From an uncultured Pelagibacteraceae bacterium (GTDB lineage Bacteria; Pseudomonadota; Alphaproteobacteria; Pelagibacterales; Pelagibacteraceae): a stretch of 64,000 bases of DNA. Each line of letters starts with the position of its first letter. The stretch's first letter is position 1. Positions 61,166-64,000 of this stretch are shown here, one piece after another. Under the pieces are notes generated by a model that saw only the letters and a program-made list of their open reading frames with translations, was not told the DNA's origin and did not search any database. A program made the position numbers and the translations under genes. The stretch is from NCBI GenBank assembly GCA_902612235.1, contig CACMCJ010000005.1, positions 1 to 64,000 of the forward strand. The letters run 5' to 3'.

Positions 61166-62187
61166 TTGATATTATTATATATGTTTATTTTTTTTTGGCC
61201 TTGAGATATATGCCCGATAACGTAAGGCATATAATCTTTAGAAAAAAATTTTTGAATTTTTTTAACATTTTTTTTGTCTACAATAATACAAAATCCAACA
61301 CCGCAATTAAAAGTTTTTAGCATTTCATCATCAGATATATTTTTTGATTTAAGCCAACGAAATATTTTTTTAGTTTTAATTTTAGCTAGGTCTATATTGA
61401 TAGAAAGATTTTTTGGAACTGATCTCATCAGATTTTCGATTAATCCACCTCCAGTTATATGTGCTGCAGAATTAACCAAATTTTTATTTACAAGTTTTAA
61501 AATCTCCTCAGTATAAATCTTGGTTGGTTTAAGTAATTCTTTTTTTAGTATTTTAGGTATCTTATTTTTTTTTAAAATCGCTCTTACTAAAGAATAACCG
61601 TTTGAATGAATTCCGCTTGAGGGTATAGCTAAAATCAAATTTTCATTTTTTACTTTTTTTTTATTTAATATTTTTTTTTTTGATACGATACCTACACTAA
61701 ATCCAGCTAAATCAAATTTATCTTTTGAATATATACCTGGCATTTCAGCCGTTTCTCCACCTATTAGCTCACAATTAGAAATTTTGCATCCTTTCAAAAT
61801 TCCACTTAAAATACTCTTAGTTTTATTAAAATTAATTTTACCAACAGCAATATAATCTAAAAAAAATAAAGGTTTAGCACCTTGAACAATAAGATCGTTA
61901 ACACACATTGCCACTAAATCGATCCCTATAGTATTAAACTTTTTAAATTTATTGGTTAAAGCAATTTTAGTTCCAACTCCATCTGTACATGATATAATTA
62001 CAGGATCTTTTATCTTTATTTTGCTTAAGTCAAAGGCTGATCCAAAAGAACCAATATTTTGATTTTCAAACGAGTTATCCTTTTTTTTGACATTTTTTTT
62101 TGTAATTCTTGATATGTGATTAACAAATTTATTAGCAACAGATATATTAACACCACTTTTTTTATAACTATTTTGCATTTCTTTCAT
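61159..62187 (-). CDS. purM: Phosphoribosylformylglycinamidine cyclo-ligase
   Basis: AIR synthetase, the fifth step of purine synthesis. Landmarks are GSFGSAFDL near residue 50, CTDGVGTKIALT near 67, DLVAMCVNDLIVQGAKPLFFLDYIA near 90-115 in pieces, IGGETAEMPGIY near 142, and AHITGGGLIENLMRSVP near 245. The 342 residues are normal. Two starts three codons apart (62187 and 62178) are possible. It diverges from the DUF2066 gene over only 25 bp. Confidence 0.96.
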   Translation of the reverse strand: MKEMQNSYKKSGVNISVANKFVNHISRITKKNVKKKDNSFENQNIGSFGSAFDLSKIKIKDPVIISCTDGVGTKIALTNKFKKFNTIGIDLVAMCVNDLIVQGAKPLFFLDYIAVGKINFNKTKSILSGILKGCKISNCELIGGETAEMPGIYSKDKFDLAGFSVGIVSKKKILNKKKVKNENLILAIPSSGIHSNGYSLVRAILKKNKIPKILKKELLKPTKIYTEEILKLVNKNLVNSAAHITGGGLIENLMRSVPKNLSINIDLAKIKTKKIFRWLKSKNISDDEMLKTFNCGVGFCIIVDKKNVKKIQKFFSKDYMPYVIGHISQGQKKINIYNNIKW

Positions 62188-62212
62188 TAATAAAGATGTT
62201 ATTTAGCTTAAT

Positions 62213-63256
62213 ATGAAAAATATAATATTAATCTGTATATTAATTATTTTATTTAAAACTGGAAATGTTTTATCTAATAGTAATATTTTTAATGTTAATA
62301 ATATTGAAGTTGAAAATTTAACTTCAAAAAACAAAGAAATTCAAGTCAATCTAGCATTTAAAAAGGCATATGATAAATTGATAAATCGTATTCTTTTAAA
62401 AAAAGATTACCAAAAAATTAAAGATGCTAACTTAGCCCAAATAAAAAAGTTAGTTTCATACTACCAGGTTGCTAAAACGGATAAAGAAAATAAAAAAAAT
62501 AAAGAAATTTTATTTAACGTTTCTTTTAACAGAGAAAGAGTACATCAATTTTTTTATAAGAATAATATTCTTTATTCTGATATTATTAATACCGAAGTGA
62601 TTTTATTTCCCTTATTTATAAAAGATAAAAAATACTTAATTTTTACTCAAAATTATTTTTATGACAATTGGAACAATATTAAATCAGATTATTTAATACA
62701 GTATACATTGCCGGTTGAAAATATTGAAAATATACAAAAAATTAATCTTAACAAAAATAAACTTTATGATATTGATGTCTCTAATTTTTTTATAGAGCAT
62801 GAAAAAGATAATATTACTTTTGCTATTATCGAAGTTCAAAAAAATTCATCTAAAATTTTTTTAAAGACTAGAATTCAAGGTAAAAAAATAAATAAGACAC
62901 TTGTATTAGAAAAGAAAAATGAAACTAATAATGAGGAGTTTTATAAAAAAATTATTTTAAATATTAATGATCAAATTACTGAGTTGATAAAATCACAAAA
63001 TTTAATAGATGTAAGAACCCCATCATTTTTGAATGTAAAGATTAACTTAAACAAAAAAAATAGCCTTCTTGAATTTGACAATAGAATTAAGAAAATTGAA
63101 TTAATAGATAATTTTTATGTTCAGGAATTAAATAAAAATTATGTTTTGGTAAAAATTAGATATCTTGGAAAAATAGATAAACTAATTAATAAACTGGAAG
63201 ATCATCAAATAAATTTAACTATGACTGAGGGTCAGTGGCAACTTGATATAATCTAA
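62213..63256 (+). CDS. DUF2066-domain exported protein
   Basis: A signal peptide (IILICILIILFKTGNVLS) is followed by a domain with NKEIQVNLAFKKAYDKLINRILLKKDYQKI in pieces, resembling the DUF2066 opening in which a conserved repeat of residues precedes a long beta-rich domain. The end, MTEGQWQLDI, is hydrophilic. DUF2066 genes lie between purM and hdaA in many Alphaproteobacteria, which supports the call. Its function is not known. The stop shares one base with the hdaA start. Confidence 0.72.
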   Translation: MKNIILICILIILFKTGNVLSNSNIFNVNNIEVENLTSKNKEIQVNLAFKKAYDKLINRILLKKDYQKIKDANLAQIKKLVSYYQVAKTDKENKKNKEILFNVSFNRERVHQFFYKNNILYSDIINTEVILFPLFIKDKKYLIFTQNYFYDNWNNIKSDYLIQYTLPVENIENIQKINLNKNKLYDIDVSNFFIEHEKDNITFAIIEVQKNSSKIFLKTRIQGKKINKTLVLEKKNETNNEEFYKKIILNINDQITELIKSQNLIDVRTPSFLNVKINLNKKNSLLEFDNRIKKIELIDNFYVQELNKNYVLVKIRYLGKIDKLINKLEDHQINLTMTEGQWQLDII

Positions 63257-63915
63257 TGAGTCAACTGGTATTTAAATTTCCTTTTAAAAAACAATATTTT
63301 GAGCAGGACTATTATGTTTCAAACAATAATTTTTCTGCATACAAGCTAATTGAAGGTTGGCCTAAATGGCCCGACAAATGGTTAAATATTTTTGGACCAA
63401 CAGGTTGCGGTAAAACTCATTTATCTAATATCCTAATTCAAAAAATTAATTTATCTAAAATAATAAGCGCAAAAGACATAAACAATGAGTCAATCAACCA
63501 AATAAAAGAATTAGATTGCTTAATAATAGATGATTATAAAAATGATATTGATGAAAATCTTCTTTACACAATACTTAATCACTCAAAACAAAATGATAGT
63601 TTTATCGTGATTAATTCTGTTTATCCATTAAAAGATTATAAATTTACACTTACTGATTTAAAATCAAGAGCTCAAAGTTTTGTAAATTTAGGCATTGAAC
63701 TTCCTTCAGATGATTTATTGAGAGTAATTATTTCAAAGTCTTTTTCAGAAAAACAAATAGAAATATCTCCCAAAATATCTGAATATGTTATAAAAAATAT
63801 AGAGCGTTCTTATGAAAAAGTATTTAAATTTATAAAAGAAATAGATGAATTGTCTTTATCTTCTGGAAAATCAATTAATATTAATTTAATAAAAAAAGTA
63901 CTTACTGATGAATAA
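63256..63915 (+). CDS. hdaA: DnaA-related regulator HdaA
   Basis: AAA+ protein homologous to DnaA domain III, without the DNA-binding domain IV. In Caulobacter and E. coli (Hda) it works with the sliding clamp to stimulate ATP hydrolysis by DnaA and prevent re-initiation. Near the N-terminus LVFKFPF may be the clamp-binding element. Walker A is FGPTGCGKTHL near residue 50, Walker B LDCLIIDDYKND, and LKSRAQSFVNLGI near 135 is the sensor/box VII region. The 219 residues fit. It overlaps aspS by 8 nt. Confidence 0.87.
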   Translation: MSQLVFKFPFKKQYFEQDYYVSNNNFSAYKLIEGWPKWPDKWLNIFGPTGCGKTHLSNILIQKINLSKIISAKDINNESINQIKELDCLIIDDYKNDIDENLLYTILNHSKQNDSFIVINSVYPLKDYKFTLTDLKSRAQSFVNLGIELPSDDLLRVIISKSFSEKQIEISPKISEYVIKNIERSYEKVFKFIKEIDELSLSSGKSININLIKKVLTDE

Positions 63916-64000
63916 ATATAGATCTCATAATTGTTCTGAACTGACAGAAAATGACTCTGGAAAAATTGTTTCTTTATCTGGATGGCTGCACAGGAAAAGA
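63908..64000 (+). CDS. aspS: Aspartyl-tRNA synthetase, N-terminal fragment at window edge
   Basis: Thirty-one codons are visible before the window ends. MNKYRSHNCSELTENDSG followed by VSLSGWLHRKR is the standard opening of bacterial AspRS, the start of the OB-fold anticodon-binding domain. It is too short for the ORF track. The ATG lies inside the hdaA stop region with an 8-nt overlap, so the two are likely co-transcribed. Whether it is the discriminating or non-discriminating form cannot be seen here. Confidence 0.9.
   Translation, partial: MNKYRSHNCSELTENDSGKIVSLSGWLHRKR

Noticed and set aside
1-64000. CRISPR arrays, insertion sequences, prophage genes, attachment sites, rRNA operons, replication origin
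   Set aside because: I looked for direct repeats with spacers, transposase or integrase motifs, phage structural genes and rRNA sequence and found none; repeated A/T homopolymers only reflect base composition.

Overview
The window looks like a piece of a streamlined, very AT-rich marine alphaproteobacterial chromosome of the SAR11 / Pelagibacterales type. The case rests on low GC, almost no intergenic space, many 1-17 nt overlaps between genes, a proteorhodopsin gene followed by ferredoxin and reductase genes, and alphaproteobacterial gene orders (lptF-lptG-lptD-surA-pdxA-rsmA, purM-purN, DUF2066-hdaA, rpsF-rpsR-rplI-dnaB, fabD-fabG-acpP). I see no mobile element, prophage, CRISPR array or rRNA. 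Assignments come from reading the translated ORFs; no database search was run.

Layout. 1-4553: dxs (5'-truncated by the window), aroC (split by a 1-nt frameshift in a 9-base homopolymer), pdxH and a polyprenyl diphosphate synthase. 4699-11836: S49 peptidase, glyQ, glyS, ppdK and a methyltransferase in one tight plus-strand unit. 11868-18110: nadA-nadC, tRNA-Leu(GAG), a 38-aa membrane micro-ORF, ygfZ, dihydroorotase and a propionyl/acetyl-CoA ligase. 18288-21140: a blue-type proteorhodopsin with a strong ribosome binding site and its own terminator, then ferredoxin, ferredoxin-NAD(P) reductase and glutathione transferase. 21137-26576: a zinc-less DksA, a GT39/GT2 lipid-linked sugar pair, a GFA protein, a glycerate-kinase-like enzyme and a TolC-family protein. 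26608-33847: recA with an SOS-like box, aldehyde dehydrogenase plus DUF779, alaS and icd. 33917-41698: psd-pssA-rlmE-guaB-TPR-guaA-panB-yfgM-like-bamB. 41695-48755 (minus): rpsF-rpsR-rplI-dnaB-RND-cvpA-purF. 48868-51418: fabD-fabG-acpP-gmk. 51402-58609 (minus): lptF-lptG-lptD-surA-pdxA-rsmA. 58745-64000: pepA-ndk, purM-purN (minus), DUF2066-hdaA and the start of aspS.

How it fits together. Most genes are core: translation (glyQS, alaS, aspS, ribosomal proteins, rRNA methylation), purine synthesis (purF, purM, purN, guaB, guaA, gmk, ndk), NAD, B6 and pantothenate steps, isoprenoids (dxs, polyprenyl synthase), phospholipid and fatty acid synthesis, and LPS/outer-membrane assembly (lptDFG, surA, bamB). 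The proteorhodopsin cluster links a light-driven proton pump with a small redox module. The most notable departures from textbook are: the aroC frameshift; an IMP dehydrogenase lacking its CBS regulatory domains; a dihydroorotase with Gln for the first metal His; acpP joined directly to gmk; nearly all convergent gene pairs overlapping at their stop codons, often on a shared TTAA; and an identical TATTATAATTAT placed directly against the start codons of ferredoxin and dnaB.
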